A DNA stretch of 64,000 nucleotides, from positions 23,667-87,666 of the forward strand of contig CAJQOM010000009.1 in the NCBI GenBank assembly GCA_905479985.1, in the 5' to 3' direction. Shown here in pieces: positions 18,621 to 28,341 of the stretch; the first letter of the stretch is position 1; each line of letters opens with the position of its first letter. This DNA comes from an uncultured Gammaproteobacteria bacterium (lineage in GTDB: Bacteria > Pseudomonadota > Gammaproteobacteria > Nitrosococcales > Methylophagaceae). Both the position numbers and the translations under genes were made by a program. A model generated the notes under the pieces. It saw only the letters and a list, made by a program, of their open reading frames with translations. It was not told the DNA's origin and did no database searches.

Positions 18621-21122
18621 TTACTTGCCGGGAGCCACAGGCTCAAGTTGCCAGATGTCTCTGTTATATTCTGTCATAGTGCGATCGGTTGAGAACTTAC
18701 CGCTGTGGGCGGTATTTAAGATACTTAACGTATTCCATTGTGTTCTGTCGTGATAGCACTTTGCTGCTTGCTCTTGCGCTTTGACGTAGCTAGCGAAGTC
18801 AGCAATGGTCATCCATGGGTCATGAGGGCTGGTGAAAGCATTAATGACATTATCGAAGCGATGCGGCTCTTGTTGATTAAAGAAGCCGTCTTTTAATAAC
18901 GTCACAACCCGTTCTAATGCTGGATCTTGTTCAATAATCTGCTGCGGATTGTAATGTTGGCGTTGTGTCGTGACTTCTTGTTCGGTGAGGCCAAATAAGA
19001 AGAAATTGTCATCGCCCACTTCTTCTCTGATTTCAATATTAGCCCCATCTAGTGTGCCGATGGTGACGGCGCCATTCATCATGAATTTCATGTTTCCGGT
19101 ACCAGAGGCTTCTTTACCTGCTGTTGAGATTTGTTCTGATAAGTCGGCGGCAGGACAAATAATTTCCATCGCGGAGACTTGATAGTTGGGTAAAAAGACC
19201 ACTTTTAACCAATCACCTATTGCAGGATCATTATTGACAGTATCTGCGACATTGTTAATTAGTTTAATAATGTCTTTTGCCATGGCATAACCAGGCGCTG
19301 CTTTACCGCCAAATAAGACACAGCGTTTAACCAGGCCTTCGGTGTCATTACGTTTGATACGGTCGTAGAGGTGAATAACGTGGAGCACATTTAAGAGCTG
19401 ACGTTTGTATTCGTGGATCCTTTTTACTTGTATATCGAATAAGGCATCAGGTGAGACGGTGATACCGCACGTGTCTTGAATTAGGTCAGCAAGGCGTTGT
19501 TTATTTGCTGTTTTTGTCGCTTGCCATTTTGCTTGGAAAGCGGGATTGGTGGCGTAAGGCTTGAGTTTTTCAAGTTGATCGAGCTGTGTTATCCAGCCGT
19601 CACCGATGGTGTCGCTGATTAACTCACTGAGCTCTGGGTTACACCAGGCTAACCAGCGGCGTTGTGTTACACCATTGGTTTTGTTGTTGAATTTATGTGG
19701 CCACAATTGATAAAAATCGTTGAAAAGGCCTTTTTGTAACAAATCAGAATGCAGTGCTGCAACACCATTAACCGAGAAGCTGCCGACGATGGCAAGATGG
19801 GCCATTCTGACGTGTTGTTGGTGACCTTCTTCGATGATAGATAAGTGGGCTAGTTTTTGTTTGTTGCCAGGCCATTTTTTAGCCACTTCGTTGAGAAAAC
19901 GGGCATTGATTTCGTAAATTATTTCTAGCACTCTCGGCAGCAAACGCGCAAACATGTTGACAGGCCAGCGCTCTAGCGCTTCTGGCAACAAGGTGTGATT
20001 AGTGTAAGCCATGGTGCTTGTTGTGATTTTCCATGCTTGTTGCCAGTTAAGATGATGTTGATCCATCAAGAGTCGCATGAGTTCAGCGACAGCAACGGTA
20101 GGATGGGTATCATTCAGTTGAAAGCAGTTTTTGTCAGCGAAGTGGGTGAAATTTTGCCCGTGGCTGTTAACCCAGGTGTTTAGAATGTCTTGCAGGCTGG
20201 CAGAAGCAAGGAAGTATTGTTGGCGCAAACGTAGTTCTTTACCATTTTCACTTGCATCGTTGGGGTATAACACCATACTGATGTTTTCAGCGGCATTTTT
20301 GGCGGCAACGGCATCAACATATGAGCCTGCATTGAAGTCCTCTAAATTAAATTCGTCGGTGGCTGAAGCCTTCCATAAACGAAGTTTATTGACAGTACCA
20401 TTTTGATAGCCGGGAATAGGGAGATCATAAGGGACTGCAAGGACATCATTGGTATTGACCCAGTGAACATGGGTTTGGCCATTTTCATCTTTACGGAATT
20501 CGGTGTGGCCGCCAAAGGGGATACGTTGGGTAAATTCGGGCCGTTCTAATTCCCACGGGTTGCCATCACGTAACCAGTGATCGGGCATTTCAACCTGATT
20601 GCCGTGTTCGATACTTTGTTGGAACATGCCGTATTCATAGCGAATTCCGTAACCTGATACGGGTAATTGCAATGTGGCACAGCTATCGATAAAGCATGCT
20701 GCAAGTCGGCCTAGACCGCCATTGCCGAGTCCGGCATCGTGTTCAAGGGTGGTGAGCTCTTCAAAGTCTAAACCAAGGTCATGCATGGCGCGTTTGGTGT
20801 TGTCTGCTAAGCCAAGGTTTAAGGCGGCATTACCCATGGCGCGGCCCATTAAAAATTCCATTGATAGGTAATAGGCTTGTTTACACTGTGTTTCTGCGTA
20901 GGTGTGTTGGGTGTGTTTCATGCGCTCAAACAGACGGTCACGTAAGGTGAAGGCGAGTGCGGAATAGAGATAATGGCCTGAAGCGCTGCTTTTGTCCTGA
21001 GCGAGATGATTGCTATAGTAGTTTTTGAAATCACTTTCGAGAGACTGGATATCCATACCTAATGTAGGGGTGTTATGTAATGTTGAGTTAGGTGTTAGCG
21101 TATGGGCATAGCGGGGCGTCAT
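18621..21122 (-). CDS. glgP: Glycogen/starch/alpha-glucan phosphorylase
   Basis: PLP enzyme releasing glucose 1-phosphate from the ends of alpha-1,4-glucans. The 833-residue length is normal for family GT35. The PLP lysine region is EASGTGNMKFMMNGAVTIGT near the C-terminus. The N-terminal YYLSMEFLMGRAMGNAALNL and LGNGGLGRLAACF are diagnostic. No other glycogen gene is adjacent, so the glucan synthesis genes must lie elsewhere. An extended -10 promoter is placed between engB and this gene. Confidence 0.96.
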   Translation of the reverse strand: MTPRYAHTLTPNSTLHNTPTLGMDIQSLESDFKNYYSNHLAQDKSSASGHYLYSALAFTLRDRLFERMKHTQHTYAETQCKQAYYLSMEFLMGRAMGNAALNLGLADNTKRAMHDLGLDFEELTTLEHDAGLGNGGLGRLAACFIDSCATLQLPVSGYGIRYEYGMFQQSIEHGNQVEMPDHWLRDGNPWELERPEFTQRIPFGGHTEFRKDENGQTHVHWVNTNDVLAVPYDLPIPGYQNGTVNKLRLWKASATDEFNLEDFNAGSYVDAVAAKNAAENISMVLYPNDASENGKELRLRQQYFLASASLQDILNTWVNSHGQNFTHFADKNCFQLNDTHPTVAVAELMRLLMDQHHLNWQQAWKITTSTMAYTNHTLLPEALERWPVNMFARLLPRVLEIIYEINARFLNEVAKKWPGNKQKLAHLSIIEEGHQQHVRMAHLAIVGSFSVNGVAALHSDLLQKGLFNDFYQLWPHKFNNKTNGVTQRRWLAWCNPELSELISDTIGDGWITQLDQLEKLKPYATNPAFQAKWQATKTANKQRLADLIQDTCGITVSPDALFDIQVKRIHEYKRQLLNVLHVIHLYDRIKRNDTEGLVKRCVLFGGKAAPGYAMAKDIIKLINNVADTVNNDPAIGDWLKVVFLPNYQVSAMEIICPAADLSEQISTAGKEASGTGNMKFMMNGAVTIGTLDGANIEIREEVGDDNFFLFGLTEQEVTTQRQHYNPQQIIEQDPALERVVTLLKDGFFNQQEPHRFDNVINAFTSPHDPWMTIADFASYVKAQEQAAKCYHDRTQWNTLSILNTAHSGKFSTDRTMTEYNRDIWQLEPVAPGK

Positions 21123-21230
21123 AGTAAAAGGACCTTAAAAGTTAAATAAGACTGTTGGTTTTACTTGATAGCGACTCAGGTACGAGTCTAATAGACATCA
21201 TTGTCAAAGCAAGCGTGTTAAAAATCGGTG

Positions 21231-21239
21231 ATTATAACA
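21231..21239 (-). promoter_or_regulatory. Extended -10 promoter element for glgP
   Basis: The minus strand reads TGTTATAAT, a perfect extended -10 (TGnTATAAT), just after the engB stop and about 108 bases ahead of the glgP start. No good -35 is present, as is usual for extended -10 promoters. It implies that glgP can be transcribed independently of engB. Confidence 0.5.
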
Positions 21240-21296
21240 CTATCAAGAAGATGACTCTTTTTGAGCGATGATTGAAAGTGTGACTTCTGTTGGACT

Positions 21297-21908
21297 TTAG
21301 TCGCTTTTATTGTCGTGGGAGAACCAACGGTCGAGTTGTTCGACGGCCTGTTGTTTGCCTTGTTGATTGAGAGATGAGAACAACTGTACACTGGCGGAAA
21401 GCTGTTGTTTTTTTAGTTCGTTATTAACGTGCAGTAAGCTTGCTTTTGCAGCGCCACTTCTGAGTTTGTCAGACTTTGTAAGCAAAATATGGACGGCAAG
21501 TTCAGCTTTATTGGCCCATTTGATCATTTGTAGGTCGAATTCTTTAAGTGGGTGTCGAATATCCATCATCAGCATGAGCCCTTTTAGGGCTTGGCGCGTT
21601 TCTAGATATTTCCCTAATGTTTGTTGCCAGCGGATCTTCATTTTCTCGGGTACTTTGGCATAGCCATAACCGGGCAGATCGACAAGACTATTGGTTTCAT
21701 CAATGTTGAAAAAGTTAATCATTTGCGTACGGCCGGGTGTTTTACTGATGCGCGCGAGTGATTTCTGTTCTGTAATGGTGTTAATGGCGCTGGATTTTCC
21801 GGCATTAGAACGGCCGGCAAAAGCGACTTCTATACCACTATCAACAGGCAGTTCTGACAATTGGGTTGCGCTGATGGTGTAATGGGCTTGGCGATATGGG
21901 TTAGCCAT
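21297..21908 (-). CDS. yihA: Ribosome biogenesis GTPase YihA/YsxC (EngB)
   Basis: TRAFAC-class small GTPase needed for 50S subunit assembly. The 203-residue product shows G1 GRSNAGKSSAIN near residue 31, a G3 DLPGYGYAKV segment characteristic of EngB, and G4 TKSDKL. It is divergent from the cytochrome c4 gene, a common arrangement in gammaproteobacteria. Confidence 0.95.
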   Translation of the reverse strand: MANPYRQAHYTISATQLSELPVDSGIEVAFAGRSNAGKSSAINTITEQKSLARISKTPGRTQMINFFNIDETNSLVDLPGYGYAKVPEKMKIRWQQTLGKYLETRQALKGLMLMMDIRHPLKEFDLQMIKWANKAELAVHILLTKSDKLRSGAAKASLLHVNNELKKQQLSASVQLFSSLNQQGKQQAVEQLDRWFSHDNKSD

Positions 21909-22099
21909 GAAAAACCTTTAGATTATTGTGTTTGTGGGTATTTTACACTGTGTTGGAATATATACCCATGTTCCTTCAAATTGCCTGCTTTTATGAGGAT
22001 GACTCGGCTTGTATTGATGTTGTTTTAGGTGCAAATAAGCCTTAATCAGGGTAGGATAGCGACTGATTTATCTAATAAAAATATTATGTGGACATCACA

Positions 22100-22705
22100 A
22101 TGAAAAAATGGTGGAAAGCGATTATCATTAGCTTTGCCGCTGTTGCTTTACCTGCAATGGCGGCCGGAGATATTGATGCTGGACAAGCAAAATCAGCTAG
22201 CTGTGTTGAATGTCATGGTGTTGGTGGCAATAGCACGGTACCGATGTTTCCCAAATTAGCGGGTCAAGGCGAAGGTTATTTGCTCAAGCAATTAATGGAT
22301 TTTGCTTCTGGGGCGCGGGAAGGACCATTTATGTCAGGTATTGTGACTGACTTGAATGAGCAGGACATGGCTGACTTGTCCGCTTATTTTGCGTCGACAA
22401 CACATACGCCTGGTGCAGCATCGAGTGCTTTATTAGTGCAAGGTCAAAAGTTATATCGTGGCGGTAATAAAGAAACAGGTGTACCTGCCTGTATGGCCTG
22501 TCATGGCCCTCGTGGGGCAGGTGTGCCGGCAGCTAAATGGCCATCGTTATCAGGTCAACATATTGCTTATACCGAAACACAGCTAGAAGATTTTGCGAAT
22601 GGCCTGCGAGCGAATGATATGAACAGTATGATGCGAGATATCGCTGCGAAAATGTCTGAAGATGAACGACAAGCTGTCAGTGCTTATATCTCTGGTCTGC
22701 ATTAA
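22100..22705 (+). CDS. Di-haem cytochrome c4
   Basis: Periplasmic or membrane-associated di-haem electron carrier, usually feeding terminal oxidases. The 201-residue protein has a signal peptide (MKKWWKAIIISF... ending PAMAAGD) and two similar class I cytochrome c domains. Their haem motifs are CVECH (about residue 34) and CMACH (about 134). The frame opens at a GTG at 22088, but the ATG at 22100 gives a standard signal peptide start. It heads the c-type cytochrome assembly cluster resB-ccsB-dsbA. Confidence 0.93.
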   Translation: MKKWWKAIIISFAAVALPAMAAGDIDAGQAKSASCVECHGVGGNSTVPMFPKLAGQGEGYLLKQLMDFASGAREGPFMSGIVTDLNEQDMADLSAYFASTTHTPGAASSALLVQGQKLYRGGNKETGVPACMACHGPRGAGVPAAKWPSLSGQHIAYTETQLEDFANGLRANDMNSMMRDIAAKMSEDERQAVSAYISGLH

Positions 22706-22796
22706 ATAATATTTATTTTAATCGTGCAACTTTTAAGGCGCGGCTCTTTTCTATTTAATCGACGCTGTCGATTTCTAACCGGTCTTTTTCTCTTTT

Positions 22797-24803
22797 ATGT
22801 CTGACGTTAACGTACCACCAAAACCTCGCCAATCATTCGGCCGACGATTATTTTTATTGTTGGGCTCGATGGATCTCGCGATTACTTTACTCTTGGTGTT
22901 AGCCATTGCTTCGGTGATTGGTACGGTACTACAACAGAATCAGCCTTATGCCGATTATGTCATTAAGTTTGGCCCATTTTGGTTTGATGTGTTTGAAACC
23001 GCCGGCCTTTATGACGTCTATAGTGCGTTGTGGTTTTTGCTTATTTTGACGTTGTTGGTCGTTTCGACGACAGTTTGCGTGATACGAAATGCGCCGAACA
23101 TGATCAAGGATATGTGGCAGTTACGGACGCAAATTCGTGAAAAGTCGTTGCGGGTGATGCATCACAATGACCAATGGTCAGTTGCTTTAACACCAGATAA
23201 AACAGTCGAACAACTACGGGCTGGCTTATCAGATGCCGGATTTCGGGTGAGACAAACGGAAAAACAGGAAGGTCAGCTTTTATCGGCGATGAAAGGGGGC
23301 TTAAACCGTTTGGGTTACTTGTTTACCCATATTGCGATTATTGTGATTTGCGTTGGTGGCTTGTTAGATAGTAATTTGCGGATAAAATTTGCGGAATGGC
23401 AGGGTGACCTCAAAATAGAGACGCGTGATCTGGCCTCAAGTGATGTGCCCAAAGAGAGCCGGTTAACGGTAGGAAACCAGGCATTTAGGGGCAGCATTCA
23501 GATTCCTGAAGGCCGAGTTGCCAATGTGGTCTTTTTACCGTTAAAAGATGGCTATTTGGTCCAAGAACTGCCTTTTACACTTAAAGTAGCTGATTTTCGA
23601 ATTGAACATTATGCGACTGGACAGCCGAAGTCTTTTGAAACAGATTTAGTATTATTTGATGATACGTTGCCAGAACCGATTAAAACGACTATTTCTGTTA
23701 ATCATCCGCTGATACATAAAGGCTATGCCATTTATCAGTCGAGTTTTGCGGATGGGGGCTCAGGCTTGACGCTGGAAGCGTGGCCTTTGGATGAGCGGGC
23801 AGGTGCTGCGCCAGAAAAGTTCGAAGGTAAAGTCTTTGAGAAGCGTCAAATGACTTGGGGTGAAAAGGAACTTCGTTTGGAGTTGAATTCGTTTAGGCCG
23901 TTTAATATTAACCCTGATCCGACAGAAGACAATCCTAAGAATGTACGTAACTTTGGCCCTAGTTTTGGCTTTAAGCTTCGTTCGCCAACGGGTGAAGCGA
24001 GAGAATACGTGAATTATATGGTGCCGGTGATGCGTGAAGGCCGGCCTTTTTTCTTAAGTGGTGTGCGTGGCAGCCCTGCTGAAGAGTTTGGTTACTTGTA
24101 TCTCCCGGTTGATCGCCAGGGCGGAATGAAAGCGTTTAATGGCTATTTACAGCGTTTGCGTGATGCCGAGACTGTTGAGGTCGTTGCGAAGCAAATGATG
24201 CTGGAAACATTGGCGCAGATGTCTGATACTGATAGCGAGCGATTGCAAGAAAGCTTACAAGAGACATTACAAACGTTGGTGACGATGTTTATTCGTGGCG
24301 GGTTTACTGAAGTTGGTCATTTTATTGAAACGTCTTTACCAGAAGCGCAGCGTGAGAAATTAGGGCCGGCTTATCTGAGTATGCTGCGTGAGATGTTGGC
24401 CAGAATATATTTTATGGACCAAGATCAGACTCAGCCCGTGACAGAAGCAGAGCTGTTATTTTTGCAGGATGCGGCGGATGCGATTGGCAGTTTAACGCGT
24501 TATGGTTCGCCAGTTTATTTGTCTTTGAAGAATTATGACCATGTGCAAGCAAGTGGTCTACAGATTGCTAAAGCGCCGGGTAAGGTAACGGTCTATGTGG
24601 GTTGTACTTTATTAATCCTAGGCGTGTTTATTCTGTTTTATTTGCCGCAACGCCGTTTTTGGGCATTGATAAAACAAAAGGATGGCGAAAGTGAGATAAT
24701 CTTCGCTGGTATGAGTAATCGTAATCCGCGTGATTTTGATATGTTATTCGATCAGATGCGTACGCAGTTGAGACAAGAGACTGGGAACTCTGATTCACAA
24801 TAA
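22797..24803 (+). CDS. resB: Cytochrome c biogenesis protein ResB
   Basis: System II (Ccs) cytochrome c synthetase subunit that works with CcsB/ResC in haem delivery and attachment in the periplasm. The 668-residue protein has three N-terminal transmembrane helices (around 20-42, 74-92 and 170-190). A large periplasmic domain follows (HPLIHKGYAIYQSSFADGGS is a family motif), then a final helix near residues 597-618. It lies between the genes for cytochrome c4 and CcsB. The ATG at 22797 has no strong ribosome binding site. Confidence 0.94.
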   Translation: MSDVNVPPKPRQSFGRRLFLLLGSMDLAITLLLVLAIASVIGTVLQQNQPYADYVIKFGPFWFDVFETAGLYDVYSALWFLLILTLLVVSTTVCVIRNAPNMIKDMWQLRTQIREKSLRVMHHNDQWSVALTPDKTVEQLRAGLSDAGFRVRQTEKQEGQLLSAMKGGLNRLGYLFTHIAIIVICVGGLLDSNLRIKFAEWQGDLKIETRDLASSDVPKESRLTVGNQAFRGSIQIPEGRVANVVFLPLKDGYLVQELPFTLKVADFRIEHYATGQPKSFETDLVLFDDTLPEPIKTTISVNHPLIHKGYAIYQSSFADGGSGLTLEAWPLDERAGAAPEKFEGKVFEKRQMTWGEKELRLELNSFRPFNINPDPTEDNPKNVRNFGPSFGFKLRSPTGEAREYVNYMVPVMREGRPFFLSGVRGSPAEEFGYLYLPVDRQGGMKAFNGYLQRLRDAETVEVVAKQMMLETLAQMSDTDSERLQESLQETLQTLVTMFIRGGFTEVGHFIETSLPEAQREKLGPAYLSMLREMLARIYFMDQDQTQPVTEAELLFLQDAADAIGSLTRYGSPVYLSLKNYDHVQASGLQIAKAPGKVTVYVGCTLLILGVFILFYLPQRRFWALIKQKDGESEIIFAGMSNRNPRDFDMLFDQMRTQLRQETGNSDSQ

Positions 24804-24846
24804 TGTTCTTACCCATGAACGTTTAGCCTAAGTTAGAAGAGAGAGC

Positions 24847-25995
24847 ATGACAACAATACTGAACAAAGAGAGTAGTCCGATTGCGATTCGAGGGTCTTGG
24901 TGGCTGTTGATGATGTTAGCGGCTGGCTTACTGTTTTCACTGTACGGCCAGGTGTTTGATGTTTATGAAATTGGCATTGTGATCTTTGCAGCCGTTTCTC
25001 TGGCATTATTGGGCCAAAATTGGCCTGGTTTTAGACTTCATATTGCTGCTGTCACGGGTTTAAGTCTGATTGCAATACAGCTCTATGGCGATAGTTTAGC
25101 GTCAGCAGAGAGTAATTTTTTCTTGGTTTATCTGCTGTCGAGCCAATCAGCCATTATGTGGATGAGTGCCTTATATGTGATGGCAACGGTGGCTTATTTC
25201 ATTGGCTTGTTTGCTAGATCATCTTTTATTGAAAAAGTAGGCTCAGCCATGACATGGGCTGCTACGACGATGGGAATGGTCGGCTTGATGGTTCGCTGGA
25301 GAGAGTCTTACCTGATTAGTCATGATGTGGGCCATGTGCCTGTTAGTAATTTATACGAAGTGTTTATCTTGTTTTCGGTGATTACCGCTTTATTGTATTT
25401 ATTTTATGAACGTCGTTTTAGAACCCGCGCTCTGGGTGGTTTTGTATTATTAGTGATCAGTGCCGCAGTGGGGTTTTTATTGTGGTATGCCTTTGACCGC
25501 GGCGCTGCTGATATTCAACCTTTGGTCCCTGCATTGCAAAGTTATTGGATGAAGATCCATGTGCCCGCTAATTTTGTTGGCTACGGTGCTTTTGCAATGG
25601 CAGCGATGATTGGTACCGCGTATTTGTTAACGTCATGGGCTCGCGACAGACAATCACAAGGGGTCATGGCAACGATGATGCCGGACCTGGTTGTGATGGA
25701 AGACTTGATGTATAAAACCATTGCTTTAGGTTTCGCTTTCTTCACTGTCGCTACCGTTTTAGGTGCACTGTGGGCGGCTGAGGCTTGGGGTGGTTATTGG
25801 TCTTGGGATCCCAAGGAAACATGGGCATTAATCGTCTGGCTCAATTACGCGGCTTGGCTGCATATGCGGATGATGAAAGGCTGGCACGGCCGTCCGATGG
25901 CTTGGTGGGCTGTTATTGGTTTGTTTGTTACGCTGTTTGCCTTTTTAGGGGTGAATATGTTTTTAGGTGGTTTGCACTCATACGGCGAGTTATAA
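24847..25995 (+). CDS. ccsB: Cytochrome c biogenesis protein CcsB (ResC/CcsA-type)
   Basis: Haem-handling membrane component of System II cytochrome c maturation. 382 residues with about eight transmembrane helices. The tryptophan-rich haem motif WGGYWSWDPKETWALIVW (residues about 315-332) is flanked by conserved histidines. AGAAGAGAG precedes the ATG. It follows resB and precedes a DsbA-type oxidoreductase gene. Confidence 0.95.
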   Translation: MTTILNKESSPIAIRGSWWLLMMLAAGLLFSLYGQVFDVYEIGIVIFAAVSLALLGQNWPGFRLHIAAVTGLSLIAIQLYGDSLASAESNFFLVYLLSSQSAIMWMSALYVMATVAYFIGLFARSSFIEKVGSAMTWAATTMGMVGLMVRWRESYLISHDVGHVPVSNLYEVFILFSVITALLYLFYERRFRTRALGGFVLLVISAAVGFLLWYAFDRGAADIQPLVPALQSYWMKIHVPANFVGYGAFAMAAMIGTAYLLTSWARDRQSQGVMATMMPDLVVMEDLMYKTIALGFAFFTVATVLGALWAAEAWGGYWSWDPKETWALIVWLNYAAWLHMRMMKGWHGRPMAWWAVIGLFVTLFAFLGVNMFLGGLHSYGEL

Positions 25996-26019
25996 GGTTA
26001 ATTGAAGGATATTTTTAGG

Positions 26020-26655
26020 ATGAATAAATTGATTAAAGCGCTATTGGTATTGGCCTTGTCTTTAACTTCTATTAGTGCGATGGCATTACCATTGGCTTAT
26101 GTTGAAGGTGAGCATTATAAAGTGACGACACAGCGGTTAGCGGTCAGCGATGAGCGTGCTGTTGAGGTGGTTGAGTTGTTTATGTACACCTGTCCGCACT
26201 GCTATCACCTTGAACCTGAAGTCGCAGATTGGCAGGCCTCGATGGCGGGTGAGGAAACAGTGAGTTTTGTTCAGATACCTGCGGTTTTTGGACAGAATCA
26301 AATTCCATTAGCGACTGCTTTTTATGCAGCGGAAGCGTTAGGGTTATCTGAAAAATTACATCCGTTGTTGTTTGAAGGTATTCATGAAGATGGGATTAAC
26401 TTGTCTTCGAAAAAAGCAATATTAGATTATGTTGCTGAGCAGGATGTGGATCGTGCTAGTTTTGACAAGATGATGGGATCGTTTGCCGTTAAAACAAAAG
26501 TTAAAAAAGCGGCAGCGTTGACGAAAATGTCTGGCATTACCGGTGTTCCTGCTTTTGTTGTGAACGGCCGATACCAAACCAGTGCTCCGATGGCGGGCAG
26601 TGTTGCAGGCATGTTTGAAGTGGTAGATTTTTTGGTCGAACAATCACAGCATTAA
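26020..26655 (+). CDS. dsbA: Thiol:disulfide interchange protein DsbA
   Basis: Periplasmic thioredoxin-fold oxidant of protein thiols. 211 residues from the ATG at 26020, with a signal peptide ending SAMALPLAY. The active site is CPHC in YTCPHCYHLEPEV, and the cis-proline loop is GVPAFVVNG. The open frame starts at a TTG at 26002, but the six extra residues precede a normal signal peptide, and AAGGA at about 26005 serves the ATG. It is probably cotranscribed with resB-ccsB, whose cytochrome targets also need thiol handling. Confidence 0.93.
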   Translation: MNKLIKALLVLALSLTSISAMALPLAYVEGEHYKVTTQRLAVSDERAVEVVELFMYTCPHCYHLEPEVADWQASMAGEETVSFVQIPAVFGQNQIPLATAFYAAEALGLSEKLHPLLFEGIHEDGINLSSKKAILDYVAEQDVDRASFDKMMGSFAVKTKVKKAAALTKMSGITGVPAFVVNGRYQTSAPMAGSVAGMFEVVDFLVEQSQH

Positions 26656-26684
26656 TTAAAAGAATACAGTTAGGTAGGCCAATA

Positions 26685-28325
26685 TTATTCCGTCAGACAA
26701 CGGTTTCTGCCGCTTTCTTTTGCTTTATATAAGGCTTGGTCAGCGCGTTTAAAGACGTCTTCGAGGGTGTCATTTTCTTTGAAGCTGGCTAAACCAGCAG
26801 AAGCTGTAATGGTGACGGCTTGCCCTTCATAATGAAATTTTGATTGTGTTACCTTTTCACGGATTTTATTGGCAAGACCTAAGGTGTCGTTAAGTTGGGT
26901 TTCTGGAAAAACGCCCATAAACTCTTCACCACCATAGCGGGCAATAAAGTCGGCATCTCGGGTTTGTGATGTGAAAATTTGGGCGATAGTTTTGAGTACT
27001 TTATCGCCTGCCGCGTGACCATATTCGTCGTTAACCTTTTTGAAAAAGTCGATGTCCCAAAGAATGATACTGAGTGGTTTTTTATAACGTTGCCACCGGG
27101 TATATTCTTTTTCTAAAATTTCATTGAGTGCCTGACGATTCCAGATACCGGTGAGCGGATCTTTGAGGGCTAAGTCTCGCGAACGCATCGCCGATTGGCG
27201 TAACTCGACACTTTCTTGTTCCATGAGGTGGATGCGTTGTTTGAGTGCTTGTATTTGTTTTTTAGATTGTTCGAACTGTGATTGATCTGACTGGCGATAG
27301 GAATCGAAATGTTGATTAAGGAAATCGAGCCGTTCGTTCACGGTTAGTTTTAATTGATCTAAGTTATCAGCGACTTCGACATGACTGATAATGCCTTTGA
27401 CCTCTTGTTCAACAGCGCGGCCAAGATGGTGACGTTCTTGGAATGCTTTATTGTCTTCATCGGTGCCGATATGAATCTGTTCATCAAGTTCACTCAGCCT
27501 TGCGGTTAGTGACTTGAGGAAAGTCTCGTATTCTTGTTTTTCAGCGAGGACTTGCGAACCTAGCGCGCTGATAATATCTGCAATTTCATCGATGACGCCC
27601 GGCAAAGCCTGTTCTGCTATGCCTGCTTCTATTTGGCGTCGAATGGCTGTTGTTCTTTTGGTCAGTGCAGGTGGTAAGGACAGACGCTCTAATAACTGCA
27701 TTAATAGTATATGTGCTGGCGGTTGTGTTGTTTGAGGCTGTATAGCGGCAGCTGGGGCCGGCTCAGACTCTTCCGAGAGTGCTATTGTTGCATTGGTCGT
27801 ATCATCGCCGCTTTCGTCCTGTTTATGACTATTGAATAAGCCGAAACCAAAGCCACTGCTTTTTGTTTTAATATTGTCATTTAAACAATTTTCTAATAAG
27901 GCACTTAGTTGGGGTAATAAAGCGTTTATATCGGTATTACTGGCAGGTTTGAACTGTTTTGCCAGCTTCTTAGCCTCTTTTTTGTAAGTTTTTGAGATAT
28001 TTAAAGCAGTGAGGAGGGTAGCGAGTATTTCCCCCGTGGTTTGAGGTCTATTTTTACTGTTTTCGAGCTTGATGATAGAGCCTTCTATTTTTTCTAAAAT
28101 GTGCTCGATTTCTTGTTGTTCCTGGCTTTTTTTTCTGAGTGAGGTTCTTAGAGAAGAAAGGTGGCTATCCAGTGTCGAATCCAGGCCTTGTGCTATTAGG
28201 GCTAAACGGCCTAAGCTGCGTCGTAATAAGGTGTCGAGTTGCTGTTGTTGTTCTAGCTCCGTGACGGACTTGTAATACTTTTGTTTCCACTGGCTCAGTT
28301 GTTGTTGAATCGTATCATTGTCCAT
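26685..28325 (-). CDS. Diguanylate cyclase with long N-terminal helical region
   Basis: Makes the second messenger cyclic di-GMP from GTP. The C-terminal GGDEF domain (about residues 385-546) has an intact active site, YGGEEF. An RDAD inhibitory I-site lies at the canonical five-residue spacing before it, so the enzyme should be active and product-inhibited. The first 380 residues contain no transmembrane helix. They are charged, Gln-rich helices with a Pro/Ala-rich linker near 195-215, probably a coiled-coil dimerisation or sensory region. The protein is cytoplasmic by this reading, and the input signal is not identifiable. The gene is convergent with dsbA. Confidence 0.9.
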   Translation of the reverse strand: MDNDTIQQQLSQWKQKYYKSVTELEQQQQLDTLLRRSLGRLALIAQGLDSTLDSHLSSLRTSLRKKSQEQQEIEHILEKIEGSIIKLENSKNRPQTTGEILATLLTALNISKTYKKEAKKLAKQFKPASNTDINALLPQLSALLENCLNDNIKTKSSGFGFGLFNSHKQDESGDDTTNATIALSEESEPAPAAAIQPQTTQPPAHILLMQLLERLSLPPALTKRTTAIRRQIEAGIAEQALPGVIDEIADIISALGSQVLAEKQEYETFLKSLTARLSELDEQIHIGTDEDNKAFQERHHLGRAVEQEVKGIISHVEVADNLDQLKLTVNERLDFLNQHFDSYRQSDQSQFEQSKKQIQALKQRIHLMEQESVELRQSAMRSRDLALKDPLTGIWNRQALNEILEKEYTRWQRYKKPLSIILWDIDFFKKVNDEYGHAAGDKVLKTIAQIFTSQTRDADFIARYGGEEFMGVFPETQLNDTLGLANKIREKVTQSKFHYEGQAVTITASAGLASFKENDTLEDVFKRADQALYKAKESGRNRCLTE

Positions 28326-28341
28326 AGTTAAACCTATTCAA

